DNA from: Trinickia violacea
GTDB lineage: Bacteria > Pseudomonadota > Gammaproteobacteria > Burkholderiales > Burkholderiaceae
DNA: 64,000 bases
NCBI RefSeq assembly: GCF_005280735.1
Contig: NZ_CP040077.1
Location: forward strand, 2,356,001 to 2,420,000
Reading direction: 5' to 3'
Notes under the pieces: model-generated
Database searches by the model: none
The model's input: only the letters and a program-made list of their open reading frames with translations
What the model was told of the DNA's origin: nothing
In this document: positions 8,996 through 17,381 of the stretch, piece by piece
Numbering within the stretch: the first letter of the stretch is position 1
Layout of the letters: each line of letters starts with the position of its first letter
Position numbers and translations under genes: made by a program

Positions 8996-10479
8996 GCATT
9001 GCTCCCCGAGTATTGAACCGGAAACGAACCACGTACCGAGTTTGCCGGCGCCCGGTCGCGCTTCTTCGGGACAGGTGGCGGCACGTCGGCAGGAATGGGG
9101 CACACATAGGCTTCCACAGTGGACTGCTCGTGCAGTTCCGCCTTGGCGTCGTCGAGCAACGTGGGACTCGCATAGAGGGCCGCAGCCGTCGCGGCCATGA
9201 CCTTGGCCGTTTGCTGCATGCCTTTGTGTGCGATCGTCGACTTGCCCTGGGCGACGAGCTGCCAGGAGTGGAACGGCGTGCCCAGTGCAAAGCACGCGCC
9301 GAGGCAGCGGGCGGTCGGGACAACCCAGCTGACGTCTCCGACGTCGGTCGAAGCAGGCAATAGCGACGGCATCCATTCCGCAGGCAGCACGCTGTCGTGC
9401 AACGCGCCGGCGAGCCGTTGCGCGCCGAAAATCGACAGGCTGCCTCGTGCTTCCGCGGCTGAAATGGCAGCCTGCATGCTCGTTGCGAAACGGTGATCGT
9501 CGGCATCGAAGGGCGCTGGTCCGATCGCGAGCATGCGCTGGTACATCAGGTCGGACAAAACCTTGTTGGGCCGCATGTTCGACATGGCCTTTTCCACCCG
9601 GCGCTGCACAGTGGTGTCCGTCATCAATGCGGCTCCGTCTGCAATCTTGTTCAGACGGTCCAGCAGCGAGTTGATCGTCGACAAGTCGGGCGCCCGCAAT
9701 TGATAGACGACTTCGGCGCGCGCCTGCACCACGTTCGGCGCGGAGCCTCCGGCGTCGTGGAGCGCGTAGTGCAGGCGAGCGTCGCTGGGCATGTGCTCGC
9801 GCAGATAGTTCGCTCCGACGTTCATGAGCGTCACGGCGTCCAGCGCGCTGCGCCCCAGGTGAGGAGCGGCCGCGGCGTGAGCCGCGACGCCGGAAAACGT
9901 GAAGCGCGCGTGGAGCGTCGCGAGGGTCGTCATCGCATCGATCGCCTGGATGCTTGCCGGATGCCAGGTCAACGCGGCGTCGAGATCCGCGAACACGCCG
10001 GCCCGCGTCATGAACGTCTTGCCGGCGCCGCCTTCCTCGGCGGGGCAACCGTAGTACCGCACGCGTCCTGGAAGCCCGGAGGCCGCGAGCCAGTCTTTGA
10101 TGGCAAACGCCGACAGCAGCGTTGCGCCACCCAGCAGGTTGTGGCCGCAACCATGTCCGCTGCCCGCGTCAACCGCTGGTTGCCGCGTGGCGGTATTGGC
10201 CACCTGGCTCAAGTGGGGGAGCGCGTCGTATTCGCCGAGAAATCCGATGACGGGGCCGCCGTCGCCTGCTTCGGCGACGAACGCGGTGGGAATGCCGGCG
10301 GCCTCGCGGGTAATGCGAAAACCGTGGCGCTCGAGTTCGCGTATTTGCAACTCAGCAGATTCGTGCTCCGCATAGGCCGTCTCGGCAAGGTCCCACAGCC
10401 GGTTGCTCAGGTGGACGCACAGGTCGCGATACGCTTCGATCCGAGCACAAATCTCTTGATCGATTTCACTGAGTTTCAC
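8992..10479 (-). CDS. M20 family aminohydrolase, AbgB-like (paralog 2)
   Basis: This 495-aa paralog has the same layout: GEYDALPHLS, GSGHGCGHNLLG, YYGCPAEEGGAGKTF, AHAAAAPHLGRSALDAVTLM, STDVGDVSWVVPT. GTG 10479 with AGGAGA 5-6 nt upstream is preferred over an ATG at 10515. The stop overlaps the start of paralog 1 by 4 nt, indicating translational coupling and suggesting the two act together, perhaps as a heteromer as AbgA and AbgB do. It is 99 bp downstream of the MHS transporter. The C-terminal tail PPPVPKKRDR is not conserved in paralog 1. Confidence 0.85.
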   Translation of the reverse strand: MKLSEIDQEICARIEAYRDLCVHLSNRLWDLAETAYAEHESAELQIRELERHGFRITREAAGIPTAFVAEAGDGGPVIGFLGEYDALPHLSQVANTATRQPAVDAGSGHGCGHNLLGGATLLSAFAIKDWLAASGLPGRVRYYGCPAEEGGAGKTFMTRAGVFADLDAALTWHPASIQAIDAMTTLATLHARFTFSGVAAHAAAAPHLGRSALDAVTLMNVGANYLREHMPSDARLHYALHDAGGSAPNVVQARAEVVYQLRAPDLSTINSLLDRLNKIADGAALMTDTTVQRRVEKAMSNMRPNKVLSDLMYQRMLAIGPAPFDADDHRFATSMQAAISAAEARGSLSIFGAQRLAGALHDSVLPAEWMPSLLPASTDVGDVSWVVPTARCLGACFALGTPFHSWQLVAQGKSTIAHKGMQQTAKVMAATAAALYASPTLLDDAKAELHEQSTVEAYVCPIPADVPPPVPKKRDRAPANSVRGSFPVQYSGSNA

Positions 10480-10578
10480 GAGTTCTCCTGTTTCTTCAAA
10501 GCATGAGGGGGCCACCTGCCCTTGCAGGGCAGTGATTCAGAAGCGAATGCGAATCGCTGATTAAGCTGGCGGTCTGCT

Positions 10579-11952
10579 CTAGATTCCCGCTCTCGCGCGG
10601 AGCATGTCGTCGCGTCCCGCTGTCGAGCGATGCCGCGCAAAGAGCGCCAGGACGCCTAGCAGCGAAATCGCGTTCGCGGCCAGCAAATACCATGCGGGCG
10701 ACATCGGATCTTGCGTGACGGTGGCGAGCCAGGCGACCACGACTTGAGCGCTGCCGCCGAAGAGCGTGGTCGGCACGCTGAAGCAGATGGAGACGCAGGT
10801 GCTGCGAATCGCGCTCGGAAAGATCTCGGGAATGAAGCACAGTTGAAACGGCGCCATCAGGACCCGCAGCAGCGTGAGGCCTCCGACCATCAGGAAGAAG
10901 ACGCTTGCGGTCCCGCTTTGCGTCACCCAGGCGAATGCGGGGAGGATGGCCATCACCGTCAGGACCTGCGGCAATACCATCCACTTCCGGTTGGGAAACC
11001 GGTCATAGATCAATCCGGCGGCAAGCGATGCGACGATTCCCACGCCGCCGGTGATGAAACCTACGAGCATCGACGTCGAAGCCGGGAAATGCAGTACCCG
11101 CATGCCATAGGTCGTCATGTAGTACCCGACCACATACACCGTGATCGTCGGCCCGATCAGCACGCTGCACGCGATCAGCAAATCGGAAAGATGATGCCGG
11201 ACAATGGAGCTCGCCAGTTCCGCCGTATCGTTGACGGCGGTTTCGGTATCGAGGGTCTCGTTCAGCCGGCGGCGGATGTAGATTCCGATCGGCGCAATCA
11301 GGAGGCCGACGACGAACGGCACGCGCCACCCCCATGCGGCCAGCGCGGAAGCCGAGAGCGTCGACGAAACGACATAGCCGACCAGGCCGCCGAAGAGCGA
11401 CGCGACGCCTTGCGTCGCGAGCTGCCAGCTCGTGTAGAAACCGCGCCTGTTCGCAGAGGCCATTTCGAGCATGTACGTCGTCGCGGGGCCCATTTCCCCG
11501 CCGGCCGAGAAGCCTTGCAAGAGGCGGCCGATGACGACCAGGACCGGCGCAGCCATCCCGATTGCCGCGTAAGACGGTGTGAATGCCAGGATCGCGGTGC
11601 CGGCCGCCATCATCGCGATGGTGAGGGAGAGCGCGGCCTTGCGCCCTGCGCGGTCGGCATACGCACCGATCACCACGCCGCCGATGGGACGGGCGACAAA
11701 GCCCACGCCGAACACGGCAACCGAAGCGACGACCTGGCTCGCCGCTGAAAACGCCGGGAAGAAGGCCTTGCCGATGTACACCGCAAAGAACGCGTAGACA
11801 GTGAAATCGAAGAACTCCAGTGCGTTGCCCAACACCACTGCGATGAAGTCCCCAACCGATGAAGCACCGCCGCCGTTTGCTTGATTTGGCACACCCGTCT
11901 CCGAATTGGTTTTCCGCGGCACGGTCGCCGTCGGTTGAAAAAATAATGACAT
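10579..11952 (-). CDS. MFS transporter, metabolite:H+ symporter (MHS) type
   Basis: The 457-aa protein has 12 predicted membrane helices. LGNALEFFDFTVYAFFAVYIGKAFFP and FGVGFVARPIGGVVIGAYADRAGRKAAL match the MHS group (ShiA, KgtP, citrate and carboxylate symporters). It very likely imports a carboxylated compound, possibly the substrate of the downstream M20 hydrolases. It is transcribed leftward between the LysR gene and the M20 pair, and is the probable first gene of the operon. Start ATG 11952 has no strong ribosome site, so the first few residues are uncertain. Confidence 0.85.
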   Translation of the reverse strand: MSLFFQPTATVPRKTNSETGVPNQANGGGASSVGDFIAVVLGNALEFFDFTVYAFFAVYIGKAFFPAFSAASQVVASVAVFGVGFVARPIGGVVIGAYADRAGRKAALSLTIAMMAAGTAILAFTPSYAAIGMAAPVLVVIGRLLQGFSAGGEMGPATTYMLEMASANRRGFYTSWQLATQGVASLFGGLVGYVVSSTLSASALAAWGWRVPFVVGLLIAPIGIYIRRRLNETLDTETAVNDTAELASSIVRHHLSDLLIACSVLIGPTITVYVVGYYMTTYGMRVLHFPASTSMLVGFITGGVGIVASLAAGLIYDRFPNRKWMVLPQVLTVMAILPAFAWVTQSGTASVFFLMVGGLTLLRVLMAPFQLCFIPEIFPSAIRSTCVSICFSVPTTLFGGSAQVVVAWLATVTQDPMSPAWYLLAANAISLLGVLALFARHRSTAGRDDMLRARAGI

Positions 11953-12043
11953 TCGCTGTTCGTAGAGTCAACGTGTCAAAATAAATTTTGGACTACGTAT
12001 GAAAAAGCTAATTAATAAGCGGCGCGACAGGTGCGGCGACTGT

Positions 12044-12994
12044 CTACAGCAAGCACTCGACAGAATGAAAGAGACGGCGCTTGCGCGGATCGTCGGAATT
12101 CATCGAGTCGCGAATCACGCTCTTCAGGCACTCGACGAAGCATTTCGCTGCCGCGCTGAGCGGCGCGGCGCGGCGGTACACCAGGCTGGTCTCGGATTCG
12201 GCGATGGAGTCGACGAGCGGAAGCACCGACAGTCCTTCCTTGCTGACGAGCTGTTCGGCGAGCGGCCAAGGCATCAGAGTCAACATATCGGTGCTGGCGA
12301 CGAGTCCCAGCGCAATCGCGCTCGAATGCGAAATATGAATGCGCGGTTCATGGGCACGACAGTACTCGCCGAAAGCATTGTCGCCGGCGATCTCGTCGGC
12401 AAAGGAGTCGCGATTCAAGATCCACTCCGCATGTGCCAGTTCTTCCAATGACCGGCAGCCTGCCAGCCGATGTTCGGCTCGCGCGACGACCGCATAGCCG
12501 GTGCGGAATAGTGGAACATGAATGAACTCGTCGGATTGATTCATCGCGTTGACCCTGCCTATCGAAAGATCGAGCGTCCCGTCGCGCAGCTTCGGCATCG
12601 ATACGGTCGCCAATCCTTCGAAGAATTCAAGCTTGACCTCTGGCATCTGCGTTTGAAACGCGTTGATGACTTCTCCTAGCAGCGTCAGCGCGACCCACGA
12701 CACTGCCGCTATCGAAAGCGTGCCGTGCCGGCTGCCCGAGAGCCGCTCCATCTCTTGCCGCGCACGCGCCAGTTGCCCGACGGTCAGCCTTGCGTGGCCG
12801 AGCAGCGTCTGGCCGGCTTCGGTAAGCGTCACGCCAGTCGCCTCGCGAACGATCAAGGTGACGTTCAGATCTTCCTCGAGTTCGCGTATCGCCTTCGTGA
12901 TGGCGGCCGGCGAAAGCCCGCTTGCTCGGGCGGCGTTTCGAATGCTGCCCGTATCGGCAATCGCAACCAGTGCGCGCAGTTGATGAAGTTTCAT
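12044..12994 (-). CDS. LysR family transcriptional regulator
   Basis: The 316-aa protein opens MKLHQLRALVAIADTGSIRN with the HTH at NAARASGLSPAAITKAIREL, the standard LysR N-terminus, followed by the periplasmic-binding-like effector domain. ATG 12994 is preferred over a TTG two codons earlier. It lies 91 bp upstream of the MHS transporter on the same strand and is divergent from the third M20 gene, so it probably controls one or both units. The intergenic 12995-13180 presumably holds its site; I could not single out a T-N11-A motif. Confidence 0.85.
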   Translation of the reverse strand: MKLHQLRALVAIADTGSIRNAARASGLSPAAITKAIRELEEDLNVTLIVREATGVTLTEAGQTLLGHARLTVGQLARARQEMERLSGSRHGTLSIAAVSWVALTLLGEVINAFQTQMPEVKLEFFEGLATVSMPKLRDGTLDLSIGRVNAMNQSDEFIHVPLFRTGYAVVARAEHRLAGCRSLEELAHAEWILNRDSFADEIAGDNAFGEYCRAHEPRIHISHSSAIALGLVASTDMLTLMPWPLAEQLVSKEGLSVLPLVDSIAESETSLVYRRAAPLSAAAKCFVECLKSVIRDSMNSDDPRKRRLFHSVECLL

Positions 12995-13180
12995 GTGCAA
13001 TGTATGACATCAAATTTTTGCGGGAGGAGACAACCGGGAGTCAACGACAACACTTTTCTTCACCTGCAAGCCAGCCTCTTGCCGACGTACTCTACGCCGA
13101 CCGCCGTTTGGCAGGTGCGGGTCTGGTCGCAGCCCGCTCATGTTCAAACGGACTGTCCATCTTGAACAACGGGAGGTGAT

Positions 13181-14617
13181 GTGGAGCACGTCGCACGCGT
13201 GAAGGACCTAGTCGAGGCGAAGCAGGAGCGGTATATCGAACTTGCCAACGAAATTTGGGCGCTGGCCGAGATGCGTTATAGCGAGCACCGTTCGGCGGAG
13301 CTTCATGCGTCGATGATCGAAGACGCCGGTTTTCGCGTGACACGGGGCGTAGCCGGGATGCCGACGGCGTTCGTCGCCGAAGCCGGCAGCGGCGGGCCGG
13401 TCATCGGGTTTCTTGGGGAATACGATGCCTTGGCGGGATTGAGCCAGGAAAGCGGCGCGCTGGTCTGCCGTCCGGCTGCCGACGGAGCCACCACGAACGG
13501 CCACGGCTGCGGCCATCATTTGCTCGGGACAGGCGCACATCTCGCGGCGGTTGCGGCGCGTGACTACTTTGCCGCGAACGGTATCGAGGCGACGGTCAGG
13601 TTCTATGGATGTCCCGCCGAGGAGGCCGCGGCGGGCAAGACGTTCATGGCGCGCGCCGGGTTGTTCGACGATCTCGATGCGGCGCTGAGCTGGCATCCGT
13701 CGGTTGCGAACTCCGTGTTCATGAATGCCACGCTCGCCAACGTGCAGGCGTACTTCCGCTTTCACGGGAAGGCCGCCCATGCGGCGCTGGCGCCGCACCT
13801 GGGGCGCAGCGCACTGGACGCGGCGGAGCTCATGAACGTCGGCGTCAACTATTTGCGCGAACACATGCCGGACCAGGCGCGCGTCCACTTTGCGTACATC
13901 AATTCCGGCGGCATTTCGACCAACGTCGTACCTGTGTTCGCGGAGTTGTTGTACACGGTGCGTGCGCCACGCAGTGAAGACGCGCGCGAGCTATTCGAGC
14001 GAGTCAAGCGGATCGCCGCCGGCGCCGCATTGATGACCGGCACCCGGCTTGAAATCGTTTTCGACAAGGCCTGCTCGAACGTGCTGCACAACGACACGCT
14101 CGACGCCGTATTGGACAGGAATATGCGGGCGCTCGGCGGTTTTGACGTCAGTGACGACGATGTTGAACTCGCCAGGCAGATTCAGCAGACGATCGCGCCC
14201 GACGATTTCGAAAACAGCTCGCGTCATTTCGCGGCGGCGCTTCGGGACCCGCGGCCGATCGTCACCGAAGTCCAGCCATATCGGGCCGACATGGTGCGTC
14301 CGGTCACGGGCTCGACCGATGTCGGCGACGTCACGTGGGTGGTGCCGACGACTCAATGCCTAACCGCGTGCTTTGCGTGGGGAACGGGGTTTCATTCCTG
14401 GCAAATGGTTTCGCAAGGGAAGGCGACACTGGCGCATCGGGGCATGTTGATGGCCGCGCAGACGCTGGCCGCCACGGCAATCGACCTGGTTCGCCGGCCC
14501 GAAGTGCTGAGTGAAGCGAAAGCGGAACTGCACGAAAAGCGCGGTCGACAACCTTATCTGTGTCCCATTCCGCCGGAGGTTTTGCCTCCGCCCGCACGCA
14601 CTCAGACGTCGAGCTAA
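13181..14617 (+). CDS. M20 family aminohydrolase, AbgB-like (paralog 3)
   Basis: The 478-aa third paralog has GEYDALAGLS, NGHGCGHHLLG, FYGCPAEEAAAGKTF, AHAALAPHLGRSALDAAELM and STDVGDVTWVVPT, so metal and base residues are retained. GTG start at 13181 is supported by GGGAGGTG directly upstream. It is transcribed alone, divergently from LysR. The C-terminal PYLCPIPPEVLPPP matches the PYTCPIPDAVLAPP and YVCPIPADVPPP tails of paralogs 1 and 2, showing common descent. It may hydrolyse a related amide or be a relic of duplication. Confidence 0.85.
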   Translation: MEHVARVKDLVEAKQERYIELANEIWALAEMRYSEHRSAELHASMIEDAGFRVTRGVAGMPTAFVAEAGSGGPVIGFLGEYDALAGLSQESGALVCRPAADGATTNGHGCGHHLLGTGAHLAAVAARDYFAANGIEATVRFYGCPAEEAAAGKTFMARAGLFDDLDAALSWHPSVANSVFMNATLANVQAYFRFHGKAAHAALAPHLGRSALDAAELMNVGVNYLREHMPDQARVHFAYINSGGISTNVVPVFAELLYTVRAPRSEDARELFERVKRIAAGAALMTGTRLEIVFDKACSNVLHNDTLDAVLDRNMRALGGFDVSDDDVELARQIQQTIAPDDFENSSRHFAAALRDPRPIVTEVQPYRADMVRPVTGSTDVGDVTWVVPTTQCLTACFAWGTGFHSWQMVSQGKATLAHRGMLMAAQTLAATAIDLVRRPEVLSEAKAELHEKRGRQPYLCPIPPEVLPPPARTQTSS

Positions 14618-14652
14618 CCTGACGTTTCCCTAAAGCCTCGTATCCCGGCTAT

Positions 14653-14678
14653 CGGGCTTCGGCTAATGCCGAAGCCCG
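14653..14678. terminator. Strong hairpin between convergent genes
   Basis: CGGGCTTCGGC at 14653-14663 pairs perfectly with GCCGAAGCCCG at 14668-14678 around a TAAT loop. No U-run follows on either strand, but the position between the converging M20 and DUF4148 genes suits a bidirectional terminator or 3' stabiliser. Confidence 0.6.
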
Positions 14679-14685
14679 CAATCCG

Positions 14686-14940
14686 TTACTGCGCAGGTTC
14701 CGCCGAAATCCCTTGCGCCGCACGTTTCGCAGCGAGACGTGTCTCGGCGGCGATAACGTCGTTCGGGTAGGCGTTGTACCGGGCCGAATTGGCTCGATAT
14801 CCCGTTGCCACCAAATCGGCGAGTTCCTGCTTGACCTGTGCGCGAGTGACTTGCTCGCCGTTCGACACTTGGGCGAATGCGGCGCTAGGAAGCAACACGA
14901 GTGCTGCCGCGATCGTCGACATTGTTAGAGGCATGTTCAT
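14686..14940 (-). CDS. DUF4148 family secreted protein
   Basis: The 84-aa protein has the signal peptide MNMPLTMSTIAAALVLLPSA followed by AFA and mature QVSNGEQVTRAQVKQELADL. The VTRAQVKAEL pattern plus a Tyr/Pro-rich middle and short charged tail is the DUF4148 family, very common in Burkholderiaceae and of unknown role. ATG 14940 with GGGAG upstream is chosen; the open frame extends 50 codons further but that part has no protein character and would disrupt the signal peptide. It is a probable single-gene unit. Confidence 0.75.
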   Translation of the reverse strand: MNMPLTMSTIAAALVLLPSAAFAQVSNGEQVTRAQVKQELADLVATGYRANSARYNAYPNDVIAAETRLAAKRAAQGISAEPAQ

Positions 14941-15243
14941 GGTCACACTCCCAGCGAGGCGTTGAAGGAGGGCGGATTGGCCTCGCCTCACGAAGTATAG
15001 GTGTCGATGTGCGGCATCGGAAAGGCAGCGGACGCAACAGATTGAATCGCGCCAAGCAATAGCGTGCTGAGGGTGGAGCGCTCGAATCAAAGAATGTACG
15101 TGGGAAATAAGTGCAATTCCTTTGATGCCTCAAACCGAAAGCTGAGGCTCGCTCGGTTTTTCGTCTTCCAGAGGCCCGGAGCTACGGGTAACGGTGACGG
15201 CCGAAGAGCGACAGCCGATCCCACGCAACAAAATAAAAACGCA
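14941..15243. other. Intergenic region, nothing recognised
   Basis: About 300 bp between the DUF4148 gene and the transposase fragment. I see no convincing coding frame, RNA gene or strong promoter pair. The leftward promoter of the DUF4148 gene must lie in the right-hand part. Confidence 0.3.
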
Positions 15244-15459
15244 TCACACAATCGTACTGCTAAGAGAATTTTTCTTATCACGAGAGCGTTCTTTTGCCAA
15301 ACCCTTCACAAGCAGGTCCTGCAGCGTCAGATGGCTCGGGCGGCCACGCCTGCCTGACACCAGTCCCGCCACGCCGGCCGCGCGATAGCGCAGCACGAGC
15401 CGCTCAACCTGCCGCACCATGATTCGACTCTCCGTTGGTCTCGAAGATGTCGAGGACAT
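15244..15459 (-). pseudogene. Transposase fragment (ISNCY-like helix-turn-helix)
   Basis: This short frame contains VRQVERLVLRYRAAGVAGLV followed by SGRRGRPSHLTL. That is the N-terminal HTH and Arg-rich linker typical of ISNCY-group transposases (RQVxRLxxRYRxxGxxGLxSxxRGxPS). The catalytic DDE part is absent: the frame ends after a short unrelated tail. No complete N-terminus precedes it in frame either. It is a decayed insertion-sequence remnant. A/T content rises around 15215-15300, consistent with foreign DNA. Confidence 0.6.
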
Positions 15460-15572
15460 CTAGGCAGATCTCGCGGGTAGTCTCGACCCGATGATTTAAT
15501 TGTGTAGTGCGAAGCGTGCGCCGAGCCTAATACTCGAACGTATCCGACCGGCATTGCCGTGACGAGCCGCTT

Positions 15573-16220
15573 TCATTCGCGCCGCAGCGATCCCGCCTGC
15601 ACGATGATTTGCACCAGCACGTCGAGCTGACCGTCGATTTCTTCCTGCGCAACATCGAACAGGTCGAACATGGCCATTCCTCGCAAGCTGGCAAAGACGA
15701 AGCCGGCAAACTGTTGCGGATTGGCATGCTGCGCTTCGATTTCGGGGAAGCAGGTGACGAAGCGCGCAAAAAAGATCGGGTCCGACCGTGCGCGGTTCGC
15801 GTCGATGCGGGCGAACAGCTCCGGTGAGGACTTGCAGCCGAAGAACAGGCTCCATGCCGCAACGTAGCTCGGAACCCCATAAATCGTCTGCCATGCCAGG
15901 CGCACGAATTCCCTGGCCCGTTTCTCGAGGGGCAGGTCGAGGGGCGGCCACACCACGCCATCGTCGGACAACGGCGCCATCACTTCATCGATGAGACGTT
16001 CCATCAGCACCTGACGACTGGCGAAATGGTGCTGCAAGGCGCCCAACGTAACGCGAGCCCCTCGCGCAATGTCCTGGAGATTGGTGGCGCGAAACCCCTT
16101 CTTGTACAGCAGGCGCATGGCGGATTGGATGATGCGCCGGCGCGTCGCGTCGCTGCGCTCTTCCTGCGTGCGGCGCGGCGAAGTCCGCCGGGACGGCTCT
16201 GGTTTCGATACGGTGCTCAT
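15573..16220 (-). CDS. TetR family regulator, divergent from purU-sox
   Basis: The 215-aa protein has the TetR HTH in RRIIQSAMRLLYKKGFRATN and LQDIARGARVTLGALQHHFA, followed by a helical ligand domain. It is transcribed away from purU, with 265 bp between the two start codons that contain two near-identical 22-bp palindromes (16316-16337, 16429-16450). That makes it the obvious candidate repressor of the purU-soxBDAG operon. Ligand unknown; sarcosine, formaldehyde-related folates or glycine are guesses. Confidence 0.85.
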   Translation of the reverse strand: MSTVSKPEPSRRTSPRRTQEERSDATRRRIIQSAMRLLYKKGFRATNLQDIARGARVTLGALQHHFASRQVLMERLIDEVMAPLSDDGVVWPPLDLPLEKRAREFVRLAWQTIYGVPSYVAAWSLFFGCKSSPELFARIDANRARSDPIFFARFVTCFPEIEAQHANPQQFAGFVFASLRGMAMFDLFDVAQEEIDGQLDVLVQIIVQAGSLRRE

Positions 16221-16315
16221 AAGCTCATGGTTTGCGTTCGTGCGAACGAAGTGTATTACAGCGCAGCGTCGGCTCCAGGCTCTCGCCAGTCAACCGAGGG
16301 TATACCTCAAACAAG

Positions 16316-16337
16316 TAACAATAATTTTTTATTGTTA
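16316..16337. promoter_or_regulatory. Operator palindrome 1 overlapping purU promoter
   Basis: TAACAATAA (16316-16324), four T, then its exact reverse complement (16329-16337). The right arm overlaps a -35 TTGTTA (16332-16337), which with 17 nt spacing precedes a -10 TATACT (16355-16360). Binding here would block the rightward purU promoter. It matches 18 of 22 positions of the second palindrome at 16429-16450. Confidence 0.65.
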
Positions 16338-16360
16338 TTGACGGCGGGTCTCCCTATACT
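16332..16360 (+). promoter_or_regulatory. Probable purU-soxBDAG promoter
   Basis: -35 TTGTTA at 16332-16337 (4/6), 17-nt spacer, -10 TATACT at 16355-16360 (5/6). Predicted start near 16367 leaves a leader of about 120 nt containing the second palindrome before the purU ATG at 16486. Confidence 0.5.
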
Positions 16361-16428
16361 TGCCTCGACGTAACGTTGAACCGTCGGCTAATGGTCTTGC
16401 AAGCAGCTTCACGTTCTGGCGCGATTAA

Positions 16429-16450
16429 AAACAATAAATATTTATTGTTT
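16429..16450. promoter_or_regulatory. Operator palindrome 2 in purU leader
   Basis: A perfect 22-bp palindrome with arms AAACAATAAAT and its complement. The half-site AACAATAA is the same as in palindrome 1, 113 bp upstream. It lies 36 bp before the purU start codon, downstream of the predicted promoter, as a roadblock or second repressor site for the divergent TetR. Confidence 0.6.
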
Positions 16451-16485
16451 GTAGTGTGCCTTCCACTTGGTTTCAGGAAATCGAC

Positions 16486-17358
16486 ATGTCCACCGCAGCC
16501 CAACCCAAGACGTCTGACTATCTGTTCACCTTCGAATGCCCCGACCGCCTGGGCATCCTCGCGAAAGTGTCGACCCTCCTGTTTGAGCAGGGCGCGTTCG
16601 TCACGGAATCGTTCCACTACGGTGACCCGCGCACGGAGACGTTTTTCGCGCGCATGGTCTTCAACGACCATGTGCTGAAGACGTCGATCGACGGCTTGCG
16701 ATCGAAGATGGCAGAGCTTGCGTCGGCACTGGATATGACGTTCACGCTGCGCCCCGCCGGCTATCGCCCGAAGGTGCTGATCGCCGTCTCGAAATACGAT
16801 CACTGCCTGAACCTGATCCTGACCAAGTGGCGTGCCGGAGCGCTCGCCATCGATATCGTCGGTGTCGTGTCGAATCACAACGATTGCCGCAGCCTCGTCG
16901 AGTGGTATGGGATTGCCTTTCACCACTTTCCGATCACCCCGGAGACGAAGCCGCAACAAGAAGCGCAGATTCTCTACCTGTTTGAGCGGTCCGGCGCGGA
17001 GCTGCTCGTACTCGCCCGCTACATGCAGATTCTGTCCGACGAGATGAGCCGCAAGCTCGAAGGCCGCGCCATCAATATCCACCATTCCTTCCTGCCGGGC
17101 TTCAAGGGGGCGCGTCCGTATCACCAGGCCCACGATCGTGGCGTGAAAGTCATCGGCGCGACGGCGCATTTCGTGACGAGCGACCTCGACGAAGGGCCCA
17201 TCATCGCCCAGGAGGTGAAGCCCATCGACCACACCTATACCGCCGAAGACATGGTGCTGGTCGGTCACGATACCGAGGCCGTGGCCCTCGCCAATGCGGT
17301 GCGTCTCTTTAGCGAAGGCCGCATTTTCCTGAACGGTCATCGCACTGTCGTTCTGTAG
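16486..17358 (+). CDS. purU: Formyltetrahydrofolate deformylase
   Basis: The 290-aa enzyme hydrolyses 10-formyl-THF to formate and THF. The N-terminal ACT domain (FECPDRLGILAKVSTLLFEQ) is followed by the formyltransferase-like domain with SNHNDCRSLVEWY, INIHHSFLPGFKGARPY and GATAHFVTSDLDEGPIIAQE, containing the catalytic Asn-His-Asp set. ATG 16486 with AGGAA upstream is used rather than an ATG ten codons earlier. It heads purU-soxBDAG, where it disposes of one-carbon units released as methylene- and then formyl-THF during sarcosine demethylation. Confidence 0.95.
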   Translation: MSTAAQPKTSDYLFTFECPDRLGILAKVSTLLFEQGAFVTESFHYGDPRTETFFARMVFNDHVLKTSIDGLRSKMAELASALDMTFTLRPAGYRPKVLIAVSKYDHCLNLILTKWRAGALAIDIVGVVSNHNDCRSLVEWYGIAFHHFPITPETKPQQEAQILYLFERSGAELLVLARYMQILSDEMSRKLEGRAINIHHSFLPGFKGARPYHQAHDRGVKVIGATAHFVTSDLDEGPIIAQEVKPIDHTYTAEDMVLVGHDTEAVALANAVRLFSEGRIFLNGHRTVVL

Positions 17359-17381
17359 TCAAGCTGCGCAAGAGGTCTCGC

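Noticed and set aside
7544..10150. 868-codon minus-strand open frame suggesting a fused double M20 protein
   Set aside because: Only the part from 8995 downward reads as protein; the upstream part is Arg/Ala-rich shadow of paralog 2 in another frame, and paralog 2 has its own intact frame and ribosome site.
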